DNA from: Aurifilum marmelostoma
Taxonomy: Eukaryota > Ascomycota > Sordariomycetes > Diaporthales > Cryphonectriaceae
DNA: 64,000 nucleotides
Direction: 5' to 3'
Assembly: GCA_027559495.1 (NCBI GenBank)
Contig: JAMXSV010000028.1
Span: 186,001 to 250,000 of the forward strand
Part shown: positions 44,935 through 56,640 of the stretch, in pieces
How the letters are laid out: every line of letters starts with the position of its first letter
Position numbering within the stretch: the stretch's first letter is position 1
Notes under the pieces: model-generated
The model's database searches: none
What the model saw: the letters and a program-made list of their open reading frames with translations, nothing else
What the model was told of the DNA's origin: nothing
Program-made: the position numbers and the translations under genes

Positions 44935-47900
44935 GAGAGGGAGGAGGAAGAGCAGCAATGGCAACTTGCTTGAGCGTAAAGAGCTTTTACATGATCATCA
45001 CGATACTATGATAATGCAATAAATTGTGTCACCATTTATTCCATCACAATTACCCCCGCGATGCTCACTGGAAATATATGTAAACGCCTGTGAACGGTCA
45101 TCACGACTGAGCACAACCAGACTGCCTGCCGTCACTGCAAGACCACCTAAGGCCATGAAACCAGACATATCCAAGTCACCACCAGCACAGGCCTGCATCG
45201 TCGATGAGCCACCTCTAGTCTATCTGCGACTCCGCATCCTTGCCTCTATGGTAGCTCTCGGTATCCCAATCGGGGCGACACCCCCATGGAAGAGAGGGGA
45301 GCAAGCGCGGCTTCGGCACCTAGACATTCCAGAACAGGATCTCGACATCTCCGAAACTTGAAAGCGGTGTGGAGAGAGAGACAAGAAAAAGAAAAAAAAA
45401 AAGAACGACAATAACAACGATGCAGGCTTAAATGATGGAGCCTACGGTAAACAATTGTCCTGCCTCCCTGTCCCTGGGCTCTGAGCGTTGCCCCTCGACA
45501 AATTCATACCAAGCTTTCGGCGTCCGAATGAGACACTCTGCTCCACACACACACTGTCTCTCTACACAGTACGCAGCAAAGTACGGCTGAGTGAATGAAC
45601 AGCGCCGCATGGGTCCCTCTCGGAGACTAGGAACAAGGGGGGGGGGTGCGTGCTCTCCACTACAACCGCACAGACACGAACCCCTCCCGAGGGTTACTTG
45701 CATGGTGGATAAACGGTGCCCCACTGATGGTATCCGGAGTGCGGGTATTTCGGTTCTGGAAGGACGAGAGAGGGCTTCAGGTATCAATCAACCAGAGGAC
45801 CGGGGACTAAGAGAGTCTGTACCCTGCGTTCACTTGCTTTTTTCCTTTGTCGAATAAAGTCAACATGTCATGATCACCGTCGGGCTAATGGATGAGTGGT
45901 TGTACTGATGTACATTGCTCAGAGGAGGCGTAATGTCCTTTGACGTAATACAACAAAGAAAAAAGTCCATTGCCCATTCAGACCGTGAATTCCCAGAACC
46001 GAGGGGAAAAGAGGCGGTTTTTGGGGTCGACCGGTGTGTACTGAGTACCACCAACCAGCCAGCTGAAGCGGGCCCGCCGTTGCACAGGTGGCTGACCACC
46101 TCCAAAGAGCGTTAAGACCGTCCATGGTACTCAGCTCGGGCGGCCCTGGCAGTAGCCGCACATGGTGGCGTCCAGCATACGAGCCCTGATCTTCAAGGCT
46201 GACTTGTCTCTCCTCGTCTCTCATTTTTGTCCTCTGAGAACCCTGCCGGCGGTAATTTTACCTTCTCGAGCCTGGTCGTTTCAGGCTTGGTTGGACATGC
46301 TGCTTGATAGTCACCGAGTTTCTTAATTAATTATGCCGACCGAAGCCCACGCGCCAGCCACGGAGAAATTTCCCAGGCTCTTTCCGGTGACTTTTGGGCC
46401 AGGTCTGGCGGTGGGGGGACCTTTTGTCGCCCTGCACCCAAGTCATCCCTATCCAGGCAAGTTGACAAAATGGAGGCAGGGCAGGAGTAAAAAAAGGCAT
46501 GCGCCACCAAAGACAGATACCAATGTCTTGCTGTGTCTTCCTTGCTGCAGGAGAGGACGCCGATCTCTGATGGCAACGGCGATAATAATGATGCGTCACC
46601 CGCACATGGTCACCTTCCAAGATCTCAGCAACCTGCGAGGTCGATCAGCGCATGGCGAGGCGTGGGGGTGAAGACAACACAACCAAGAGGGAAGGGAAAG
46701 GGCCTAGACCTTTCTCATAACTGAACATCATCTTTGGCAGATCTCGTCCATTGTGGTTGTATATAGTGATATGTGATGTATTAATATTGAACGATTTATT
46801 TGCTGACTGCATGATGTGGACATCGCACGGCTGGTCGAACATCTCGTTCAGGTGCAGGGAACAGTGTGTCTCTCATATTTAATGTATCCCAGTATATTGC
46901 GCATTAATATCCTCTCCTTGTCAACATTTGCTGGAGGGTACTACAGTATCCAATTAGCGAGAACTAAACAACTAGAAAAGAGAAAGGAAAAACAGGGAAA
47001 AGGGAGATCGGTACCTACCTCAACCAAGACACACCTCCGTCCAGCATCAATCTCATCCCTCTCACATCACACACCACAAGAGGCACTATCCGGGAGGTGG
47101 CTGACGTGCAGGATAGGGGGTAGGAGGAAGGAAAGGGCGGCGCTTCATCCCGCGCTCGATGTACACACACACACACACACACGCCACGTCTTTCTGTAGT
47201 GGTAAGGGGGGTCGGCTAGTTTCTTGGAACGCTACTGTGCATGATATGAAGTATAGTACCACAACAACCCACCATGACGGCTCCATCGGCGGGTGGTGCC
47301 GGTCATGGAGGGTGGCATCCAGCCACGCACCGACGAATTAGGGGTTGAGGAAGGGGCCGAGAGGAACAAAAGTAGAAAAGATACAGGTACAGGTAGAGAG
47401 AGGCAGCGATGGACAAAGCAGCCGCGTGGTGGGGGGCCAGAGAGAGGCTCGCTCGGCCTGGGCTCATCCACCCTCCCCCCCCCTCTGCATGCAGATCCTG
47501 TTTCTTCTTTCTCTCTTGCCACACAATCTCCTGCTCCTTGGCGTTAGAACCAAGCCGGTCCGCAGGTGGAGTGTCAAGGGCGATGGAGGACAAAAGTGAT
47601 AAGGGTTTCGCTCGCTTGCATTTGCTGCGCGTCTCGGTACTTGGAGAGGGGCGGAGGGGCCAGAGGTGGTCTGGACTCATCGCCGGTGCCGTTTCTCTCT
47701 TGTCTTCGTCGTCATCATCGGCGTGGCTGGATTTCCGATGCTTTCATCCGTAGATTCGGCCGTTTCGGACCGGCTAAAGGGAATATTCTCGGCCCATGCT
47801 CGCGTATGAGAAGGCCTTGGTCCGTCAACGGTCTCCGAGGACGGGTGAGCTGGTGAATGAAGACTTGAGCGTGGAAATTAGTCTCTCTGTGTGTTATGTT

Positions 47901-48351
47901 CGAAGAATAGTTAGCTGTATATTAAATTAGGTAGTTGGTGGGACGAGCCAGCAGATACCGGTTCGAGTTCCATCATGTCCTGTTGGCAGTTGTTGCCTTT
48001 CATAATGCCCTCATGTCATCGCTACTTGAGGATCAACAACAAAACGCTGGAGGATCCAACATGTCTAGACGTAATAGAAGATGCAGGATACTGCAGCCTG
48101 ATTGCCCTAACTTCATCTAAGGCAGTGCATCTACTGACGACTCCATGGACCATCGACATTCGGACACTGAAGGCTTCCAGACCAATGAATCAGGTCAAGA
48201 CGTGCCGACTTCACCATTTGCCAGAGTTAGGGCAGGAGAGATTGCATATCACACCGTGACTCTTATATGGACTCGAGCTCAATAGCTAACCGTTGAGTGT
48301 TTTCCTAGAACTCACATCTATCCTGCTTTGTGGCACAATATATCGCCTCAG
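44935..48351. other. Long intergenic stretch, no supported gene
   Basis: About 3.4 kb between two converging genes. It holds G10 (45637-45646), an AC microsatellite (47163-47182) and C9 (47475-47483). Short open frames are numerous but none shows conserved content. A B-box-like word near 47960 has no partner A-box at proper distance. Confidence 0.55.
47163..47182. repeat. AC dinucleotide microsatellite
   Basis: Ten perfect AC units in intergenic DNA. Confidence 0.9.
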
Positions 48352-49506
48352 CTACTCGCCCTGCTCGAGCAGCCATTTGTTGGAAACCACCTTGAAAGCA
48401 AAGTCCTTCAGCGAGCTGGTGCTCTTGAACACGAAGCCCTCTCTGGTCTGGCCTCGTGCACCTACCCCTTCAGCCTTGCCCAATATCTCGTCCAAGCTCG
48501 TTGCAAAATTCCGCAGCTTGAAGTAGCCGAGAACAGGCACGTGTGGGAGCGCCATCCTCTTACAGATTTCCTCTACTTCTACGCATCGGAGCAACTCCTG
48601 CTTGTCGATATTGAAGATCTGAAACACGACGAACTGGTGCTCAGCACTTTCTGGAAAACGCATGCTGTTGCGCTTGATCGTGGGGCCAACCAGCTCGCCT
48701 TGGATCGCCACATTCTGGAGGCCAACCTCATGAAGCCGGAAGGGAAGGCCGAGTCGCTTCGCTGCCTTCCAGTAGAAATCGTTTCCTCGCTCATCGAGAT
48801 CCTTGTTCGCGCTGGCAACGCCAAAGCGCACACCCGGTGTCTCCTGGCCTGGACCAACAGACACAGCTGGGAGAGACTTGTGCCACTTGGAGCCGCAAAC
48901 CAAGCGGTAGACAGTCATAGAGACACCATCAAGCTTCTCAGTGACCTGGAAAATCTCGTCGAGATGCCTACGCGTGAACAGGTCCGGTATGTTCTGAACA
49001 CGCTCGCTCGCTGGCCTCGGGAAGAATGATGGTGCTGGACCGAGGATCTGGCCCTGCACTTCAGTCGGGACCTCCCATTTCTTGACGCCGATTATATCCT
49101 CGAATGCCATCTCCATCGCCATCTCTGTGCCCTTCTCCACCCCATGTTCCTTTCGCAGTCCCTCTAGCACCGTCTTGACCTCAGGCATGGCTCCGACCGG
49201 CTGCACCAGGCCCTGTGACAGCTGCTTGCCGAGCATCTGCGACCGAACATGGTACCCCCTCTCGCCTCGAAACTCGGTCAGGCTGTCAAACATTTCCCAG
49301 CTGAAGCGTCCGTTTGTCGCGGAGATGAAGCTGTCAATCTCAAAGTACAGGACCAGCTGGCCGATCTCGAAGTCGCCGCGGTAGACGACAACAGTCCATC
49401 CGCCGCCGACTGTGGCTACTTGATAGCGGCGCTTGTACCTGGCGTCTTTTATAGGCTGGATGCGAGTGACGTAACGCAGAGTGACGAGTTTTCGTAAAGT
49501 TGCCAT
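48352..49506 (-). CDS. RNA ligase, DRB0094 (Deinococcus Rnl, Rnl5) type
   Basis: Intronless, 384 residues from the ATG at 49506. Nucleotidyltransferase motifs are clear: motif I TEKLDGVS with the nucleophile lysine near residue 191, an acidic strand AIQGELVG near 268-274, motif IV REGFVFKS near 355-361, and motif V FAFKVVSNKWLL near 369-380. The N-terminal 150 residues form the separate OB-like module of this family (RIQPIKDA, GDFEIGQLVLYFEIDSF, GYHVRSQMLGKQLSQGLVQP), which separates it from T4 Rnl2 and from the tRNA ligase of fungi. The bacterial founder seals nicked duplexes with an RNA 3'-OH strand, so a role in RNA break or template-guided repair is inferred. Fungal members are poorly characterised. 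No mitochondrial presequence or nuclear signal is obvious. Confidence 0.93.
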   Translation of the reverse strand: MATLRKLVTLRYVTRIQPIKDARYKRRYQVATVGGGWTVVVYRGDFEIGQLVLYFEIDSFISATNGRFSWEMFDSLTEFRGERGYHVRSQMLGKQLSQGLVQPVGAMPEVKTVLEGLRKEHGVEKGTEMAMEMAFEDIIGVKKWEVPTEVQGQILGPAPSFFPRPASERVQNIPDLFTRRHLDEIFQVTEKLDGVSMTVYRLVCGSKWHKSLPAVSVGPGQETPGVRFGVASANKDLDERGNDFYWKAAKRLGLPFRLHEVGLQNVAIQGELVGPTIKRNSMRFPESAEHQFVVFQIFNIDKQELLRCVEVEEICKRMALPHVPVLGYFKLRNFATSLDEILGKAEGVGARGQTREGFVFKSTSSLKDFAFKVVSNKWLLEQGE

Positions 49507-51769
49507 GATGCTTGCTGGGACAGAACTGTGCCCAGGTATTTCGGTTGTATCTTTGAAAGGAGAGGTCTGCTGGAGAACATCGGTTTCAGGTTGGGATGCT
49601 TACTGCGTCACTGAATCAGATGGATTTGAAAGCAGGAACAATTGAACAACAGGTGTGTGACTCACGAGCCACTGAGCTTCATCCCGTCAGGAACACATTG
49701 GAAGAAGGAGCGTCTTCCTGAGGCTCCATCATATTCACTGCTTCCTTGTCAACAACCTTTGGCCCACCTGCTATAAGTTGGCAGAGGAAGCTGCAGTGGC
49801 GATCAATCTTCAGATTGGTCCTGCTCGTCTCCTATTACTGAATCCCCAATTATTGTCTCTTGGGTTCATAGCAAAGTTCCTAACAAATGACATGCTGCGA
49901 GAATGTGACCTGATTACTTTAATAGTGTGGACTATACAACTGCTGGTGGTGTATCAACTTGCCAAACATACCATGCAACCCACCCTATCCCACCTTCCAG
50001 TCAAGTAAGTTGATAGTTCTCAGCCTCACTTTCACAAGTGCAATAAGGGACTCCATGTCAGATGCCTTACCTACAACGTGTCTATGGAGAAATGGGTACC
50101 GCCATTGTCGATAGTGATTTGGAGACGCTGCGGAGGCCGAGTGTGGAAGGCGAGTTGCAGCTGTCTCCATATCTGCCAGACTTAGAGCTCAAGTTCGTTG
50201 TATAACAAGTGTCCATCAACTCTTGGGTCTGAAGCCTCGCGTGTGAGGATGCCTTACCTTGTCCCACAGACACTCAACAAAACTGCCGCTCAAGGAGGCC
50301 GAATTCATGAGAAATGGGCAGAACTCGAAGAATACGCAGTATGGAGATAGAGGATTACATGAATTATGGAGCCTATGGTTTGGACACCAATGCAGGAAGA
50401 CGGAAACGACCAAGTCCACAGTATGATATAAGCACCCGCACATATTAACATAGATGACGTGTCGATATTTCGAATTCACCAACATTGTATTCAGTCAAGC
50501 CGCATTGCGCACATCTTGAATGTCTCGCTCCCAAGACATCTCTCGCGCCATTGGCGTGCCAATATGCAGCCCTATCAAGACATTGTCTTTCATACGCCCA
50601 TGAACGCCCTTGGAACCATAATTATCCTATCCAGACGAGTCAGTATGGCAAAGGTTGATGTCGTTGTGTTCGGCTTACGAACTTCAATGTGCAGCATTTG
50701 GCAGTCATGGCCTTGCTGAAGTTTGAGCATGCTAACACTGACGAAGCCTATATCTTGTCACTCAACAAATATGCTGGGGATGCTGAAACTATAGTCTTTC
50801 TTTCGACAAACGTGCTGATGACGACAAGGCGTACGGCGTGTCCTGTAATTGGCTCTACGATTAACATAATCAACAAGAACGAACCCATGTTGAAGCTGTG
50901 TTTGGAAAGTGTGTCCCCTTCAATATCGAAAGAGCATATGGTGTGGCCTGTTGACCAGAGTCACTCTTTAACCCTCTGAATACCTCTACACAAGCTCCAT
51001 TCCTATATTTGTGTCTTCTGAATTCGCTGATGATGATGCTGATGGCATAGCATACGGTCTATCCCTCCTCATTGCACACTGAGCTCATATCAGGGACTAT
51101 TGGTCCTAAACAGTGTCAAGGCTAGACAACAGCACCAAACTTGCATAGCTGAGCAAATGAAGGGGATAGATATCAGCCGTCCTGAGACATTGATTTTCCT
51201 TGCAAATTGCATGAATGGCAGACTTCTTTTCTGGAACCTTTGAACGTTCGACTAGAAAGCATGTCCTGAGGACTTTGTGGAGGTTGTGGGAATCGGGATT
51301 TTTATTGCATCAGACCGGGGCAGCATTTTAGATCTGGGGTGGTGGACAACAGTTCTATACAATGTAATCTACAGCTGCCCTCTGACACCTCCATATATTC
51401 CTAGCAAGTTGAACTGCCGTGTTGTCCCGCGTGCCTCTCAGCTTGAAGCAGTCAAAGACATATTCATAAGTGCTACATCCCAAGCCAAGGTCACCCAAAA
51501 TAACTCGATCCCTTTTCATGATCGTGCACCTTTCCTCAAAAGACCTGCACAGCTCTCCAGCTAATGTACACCTTACTAAAAGCAAGTCTCTATAACACAG
51601 ATCCGTGAGCAGCCTAATCCGTTTGCTGCAAATGCTCCGAGGTCCGCTCCATCCTTTTTGCCATGCCAAATTCATTTCTCATTCTGCTCCCCTTCGATCC
51701 ATCAAAACGCCCAGTTAGCATGATGCAGCCCGCAAGTCTGGTCCGTCGTCGAAACTGATGTGTACAAGT
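49507..51769. other. Intergenic stretch with a possible unrecognised or decayed multi-exon gene
   Basis: About 2.3 kb. Between 49.8 and 51.0 kb on the plus strand several open segments can be chained through GT-AG borders without stops. These are 50061-50191, a segment starting near 50273, a segment near 50496-50656, and one from about 50698 to the stop at 50979. Donor sites are weak and I recognise no domain, so I do not annotate it as a gene. The rest shows nothing. Confidence 0.35.
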
Positions 51770-53516
51770 TTAGCCCGATGGCGTGGTGATAACAGGTGGC
51801 ATGTGCAGGCTGGGCCAGAACAGGTAGGCCCCGAAAAGGATACCGCCAAAGACCAAGAAGCCGACTGCGCCCTTGGCCCTCGCAGGGTGGTTCTGGCGCA
51901 TTGTGCCGAGCTGGAGGCGGGCATCCGTGAATGCGGACTGGATCTTCTCGGCTCCAAGCTTGTAGTAGCAGAGACCGGCAAGGGCGATCGAGTATCCAAA
52001 GTACTGCTGGAGGGTGACGGGGTCGCGGAAGATGATGAGAGAGGCGCAGACAAGGAGAATATCCTTGAGGATACCAGACATGGTGAGGACAACGGCAGAC
52101 GTCTTGCCGATCTGTGGAGTAAAATTTATTAGAGGAAGACGTTCGGCACGAAGTCAAGGAAGGAGTCGAAGACGTACCAGGAAGACGACAGACACGTTCA
52201 GCAGGAACGCGACGAAGGCATTGGCGATCAGCGTGAACAGACCAACTCCGTAGATGTCGGCCATAGACATGCGCGGCGCCTCAACAAACATTGTCACAAC
52301 ACCGTTGATAACAGCGCAGGCGGGGGCATAGTAGTACAGAGAAACGAGGGGGTCCATCTTGAACTCGGCGGAGCTCAGCATGCGCTGGATCATGACGAGC
52401 CGAAGGGCCTCGAAGACGATACCGCTGCACTGGTCTGTGTCCCTCAAACGTCAGCTCAGGCCTTGCCAGCTTGCAAGCAGGCTCTCGCCGTCCAACACGT
52501 ACAGATGAAGCCAACGAGGTCAAACTTGATCTCGCCGAAAGAAGCAATGACCACTCCGAGCACAATGATGCCGACGTTCCCAAGGACCTTCATGTTGGGC
52601 GGGGCGATACCAAAGGCCCAGGTCGCGAAGAGGGTGACAACCGCGTTCGTAGCCTGTGTCCAGCTTGTCAGACAATGCCAATCGTCATATACACCATCGC
52701 AACAAGGAGTTCACTTACCTTGAGCATCTGGATGAACGAGACAGAGAGATAAAGGTATGCCACGTTTCCGCAGATCAGACTCAAGCTGAACATGATACCA
52801 ATAGGGACAATGGCGCGCCTGTTTTTGTCATATGCCCGTCAGCATCGTCTGCCTGCCTCCTGCCTACTCGACGAAAGCTGGGCCCTGCCACCACTCACAT
52901 GTAGGTCTGGGTGGTCATGGGGACCTTATGCCTCGAGTCGAGAGTGGAGGTAAACCTAGCCATGAACTGGGTCATGGCCGTGGCGAAGAACATGTGCCAT
53001 GTTGTGAGGAAGAGGGCTGTGCGTATTATGTTATGGTCAGTCGAGGCTCACTGGGTCGGGGGCTGGCGAGGCAACTATCGAGGGGATGATGATGTCTTAC
53101 GGAAGTCTGTTTAGCAGGAGCAATTCGTGTTAGCAGCTGTATAATTCTAGCATGGAACGAAGGAGGATCACAAGTGATAAACACAGGTGATATCGATGCA
53201 AGCTGTAGGAGGCGCCTTACTGAATTTTGCGGTCGCGAGAACCCATTTGTTGAAGATGATGACACCAGAGGAGCAGGCGATCCAGACTCTGCGTCATAAG
53301 TAATTAGTATCCCGACGAACACCTGAAAGGCCCTCTTCCTGTTCTGGTTGTTCCTCTGAGGATGGAAAGCCAGATATAAACGCACCCGATGTAGACGGCC
53401 GGATGGAGGCCGCTGGACGCTGGTGGCGGAGGGGCAGAGTCTTGTCTGAGGACACCGCCCTCGAGCTTCCTGTCCTCCTCACCAGAGTCGCGCTGGTTGT
53501 CTTTTGTTGCAGACAT
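51770..53516 (-). CDS. TPT/DUF250-family drug-metabolite transporter, eight exons with a 6-base micro-exon
   Basis: Exons 53386-53516, 53221-53288, 53101-53106, 52899-53016, 52719-52818, 52503-52653, 52178-52434 and 51770-52111 give 390 residues with all phases matching. The protein starts in a disordered acidic tail and then has about ten membrane helices. Family marks are GVIIFNKWVLATAKF, FLTTWHMFFATAMTQ, RAIVPIGIMFSLSLICGN, YLSVSFIQMLKA, EIKFDLVGF, LLSSAEFKMDPLVSLYYYAP and IGKTSAVVLTMSGILKD. Members exchange phosphorylated sugars, nucleotide-sugars or similar compounds across Golgi/ER or other membranes; this fungal branch has no firm substrate. The six-base exon 3 (ACTTCC, flanked by CAG and GTAAG) supplies Asn-Phe-Pro and restores the F-[FY]-P-x-x-LTTWH pattern of relatives. 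Skipping it keeps the frame but removes two residues. Confidence 0.92.
53101..53106 (-). other. Six-base micro-exon of the TPT transporter gene
   Basis: ACTTCC is bounded by an upstream CTAAACAG acceptor and a downstream GTAAGA donor. The flanking introns are 114 (53107-53220) and 84 bases (53017-53100). A CTAAC branch-like word lies just upstream. Inclusion changes the junction from Lys-Phe-Thr-Leu-Phe to Lys-Phe-Asn-Phe-Pro-Leu-Phe, the form expected from homologues. Confidence 0.75.
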
Positions 53517-55384
53517 CGTGACTGCTTGCTGCTGCTTGCTGCTTTTGGTGCTGCTGTCGTCGCGGACCCACTCGTAGTGTGTAGTCTTCGAGGGGGGTTT
53601 AGTGGGCGCGCGGTTGGCGGTGGCACGGATCGGGATAGTCGAGGATTCCAGTGGACAATCGAGTTCCTGAGAAGAGACAACAACGATGATGCCCTATTAA
53701 GGTTTGGTGGGGATGGCAGAGGAACTCGGCCGAGTGGCACGTCGAGGGAGAGCTCGAAGGAGATGGGGCGAGGCGTGTTTTGATGGCGAGGTCGAGATCC
53801 CAAGCTGGAAATAGGAGACACGAGAAATTTAACCCAGACGCACGTCATCAAACCAGCGACACCGAAAGAAAAGAGCCAAAAAGCGGGTGTTGGTGGTGCC
53901 GGTGGCCAACCTACCGCCTTTTCGCAGGCTCTGCAGCGCCTGAAGAGCAGTGCTAAAATTACCCGCAATCAAAACATGACAGGGGGCCGGGCAGGATTGA
54001 ACCCCACTAACAATCCCGTTTGTTTTGGGCCTGTTAGAGCCTCTAGGCCACCCGAACGACACGCTGGGCGCACAGCCTGTGGCCCTCTGTGCATCCCCTA
54101 ACCCAGTGCCACCCCCCTATACCAAACCCTGAACCACGGAAGCAAACCAAGAAATGTCAAGACGGCAGTCAAGTAACAACGGGTGCGCGGGAAGACGGAC
54201 TAGCGCTGCGAGGGGCTAGGGGCACTGGGATGTACTACGCACACGTGGAGATATAATTGGCGACAGGACAGAGACATGCCCCACAGTCTTCCCGGCAGCG
54301 ACATCCACCTTCTGAAGCAGAAGTGCCAGGGTTACCACAGCACAATACAGCGCTGAACCCCACCAGGCCAAAATCAAGATCAACGACAGAGAAACCACCG
54401 TCCCTTTCGTCCTTGCTTTTGGCAATCCACAGTGTCAAGGATTCTTTTCCACAAAAAAAAGAAGAAGAAAAAAAAAGTCCTCGAATCGATCCACCACAAG
54501 CAACAAGCTGAACAGTCTTTAGACTTTTTTTAGCTTGTGCATTTTGGCAGATACAGTACGAATGAGCGCCTCCCTGGCACTGACCAGCCTGGGCTCGAGC
54601 ACTGCCGCTTTCCGCTGCTGTGGCTTCCTCGCTCCTCCTGGTATGTGCCCTCTGTCAAGCGATCTCGACCCAAACCTTGTTAGAGAGCCATGCTGCTCGT
54701 CTATTATGTATGTAGTTGCTGATTGGTCGTTCGAGAGCGAGGACCTGTCTGGGGGGGCAGGAAGCCTACCCACCACCCAACACCGCGGACGACCTGGATG
54801 ACTCGATCCCCAGCAGATACACGGTGATGTTTTATGAAAAACAAGATAAAAAAAAGACCTGTCATGCTGTTCCTTCACCGCAAGAACATGCTTCAGCATT
54901 GACGAGCCAAAAATTACTACATTTCATTGCGTCGTTACTCCTTACTCGTGTAGCTGTAGGACCTGCCCGCGGCATTAATACTCTCGGGGCTCCCACCGTG
55001 GCCCAACTCCTCGCTTGCTCAGCCCAGTAACCCATGTTCCTGTTCATTGTCTTGCCCTGGGTCCAATCTCTGCACTCTCGTGCACTGGTACCGGGTTCTC
55101 TTTCTCAAAAGCATGCTGGATGACAAGCCTCGATGTGCTCTGATCGAATGGTCTCTTCCTTCCCCGGTGCAAACTCGACGGTCGACGAAACGGCGGGCCA
55201 AATTAGAATGAGTGGTCCTTCGACGAGAGAGCAAAGCGTGCCGCGCAGAGGTACTGGTAGATATCTCGCATCGGTGGACGAGTTTGCCGCTGCATCTTTG
55301 GAAGCCCTTCTACACCGAAGGGAACATAATGATAACTCCAACCCTCTTGCGGCCCCTTTCTTCGTTCTTGTTTTTTGGTCTTGC
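53517..55384. other. Intergenic stretch with a tRNA-like relic
   Basis: About 1.9 kb between two minus-strand genes. On the minus strand around 53990-54055 an A-box-like TGGCCTAGAGG and a B-box-like GGTTCAATCC occur at tRNA-like spacing, but the acceptor and T arms do not pair. Purine-rich sequence at 54460-54475 and nothing else of note. Confidence 0.5.
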
Positions 55385-56640
55385 TTACGCATCGCCGCTC
55401 CAGATACGAGTCGAGTGTCGAATATTTCCTGGGTGGGAAAACTTGCCAGTAGTATCGACAAAGGTTTCACTCTTGGGCGAGTCAACTTCACGAAGCGAGT
55501 CCCTCGAGCTCGGGTTCTCAATCACAGACGCGAGCATGTACTGCTCGCTCGGCGCCGTCGCGATGGACCCAGCCCCTCGCTGGGCCCCCTTGATCATCAT
55601 CGAGTCCCGCACGGCGAGTGACCTCCGAGCAGAGCTGCTCTGCCGGTCGCCGTGCAGGGCCATGCGGAACAGCGGCCGCAGGGTTGGCAGACACGCGCAC
55701 ACGATGCCGAGAGACTGCTCGACCGAGGACCACATGGCCGTGTCGACGGTCGTGTAGGTCGGGTCAGTCTGCCTGGAGGTCTTGAAGGCGCGGATCCGCA
55801 GGATGGAGGTGACGCAGACGCTGGTGCATCACGTCGGTTAGCCAAGATCTTAATCTTGCATCCGGATAGGAAAAAGGAAAAAAAGAAGGCAAAAAAGAAA
55901 AGGAAAGTTACTCACAACGAGCCCAGGAGAAACATGCCCGTCACGGCCAGCTTGTGTCGCAGTTCCAGATCCAGTCTCCAGACCATGGGGAGCGGAAGGA
56001 TCAGCACCGTGATGTCCAGCAGCATATTGGTGATGCCATTGGCGCGGAAGAAGTTGGTCTCGTCAAAACAGCGTCCAGCCTGCTGCTTGTTCCAGAAGTA
56101 CGAGACGGGCTGGCACCCGGCGACGGAGAGGACGACGCAGACGACGAAGTAGCTGACGACGAGGACGCCCACGGCATAGATGGCGAAGGTGAACTTCCGA
56201 GAGATGCCGAAGATGCGATGGTACAGGAACAGCAAAGCGCACTTGGTGAGCACGGCGTTGAGGAAGTAGACCTCTTGCACGGCGAGGAAGGTGATCTGGA
56301 ACTTGGAGACGGTCGCGGTGGGGAGGTCGGCAGCATGTTGACCGTAGCTCAGGTTGCCCACCTGGTAGAACCGTATGGCCGCCATCACCCAGTTGACACC
56401 CTGGACAAGTGTTTCAACAAATGTTAGTCCCCTCTCAACCGATACCCCCCAGTGTCATTGCTTTTTCTTTCATCTGTGCCAACTCACTAGAGATGCCAAC
56501 ACCAACCAGTCATCAACACCCAGTCCCGGCGCAGATGGGCCATGGGTCTGGGCGAGGAACCGTGCCCCGACCAAGAAAGTTGCTGGGACGATGGTGACAA
56601 TCACGCCGACGTATATGTGCCAGCCAATATCCACGGCCAT
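55385..56640 (-). CDS. PTH11/SAT4-like seven-helix membrane protein (fungal rhodopsin domain)
   Basis: Exons 56488-56640, 55916-56400 and 55385-55820, 357 residues. The start ATG at 56640 gives MAVDIGWHIYVGVIVT, the first helix. Helix 2 follows GLGVDDWLVLASL, an acidic motif (DDW) seen throughout this family. After exon 2 starts with GVNWVMAAIRFYQVG come the long loop and helices around FLAVQEVYFLNAVLTKCALLF, FAIYAVGVLVVSYFVVCVV, and CFDETNFFRANGITNMLLDI ... LILPLPMVWRL. Exon 3 encodes the last helix region (VCVTSILRIRAF, TTVDTAMWSSVEQSLGIVCA) and a 110-residue Ser-rich cytoplasmic tail. There is no CFEM domain. Members are proposed G-protein-coupled receptors or membrane sensors; PTH11 of Magnaporthe senses surfaces. 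Ligand unknown. Confidence 0.9.

Noticed and set aside
47930..47975. B-box-like GGTTCGAGTTCC
   Set aside because: No A-box at tRNA distance and no cloverleaf.
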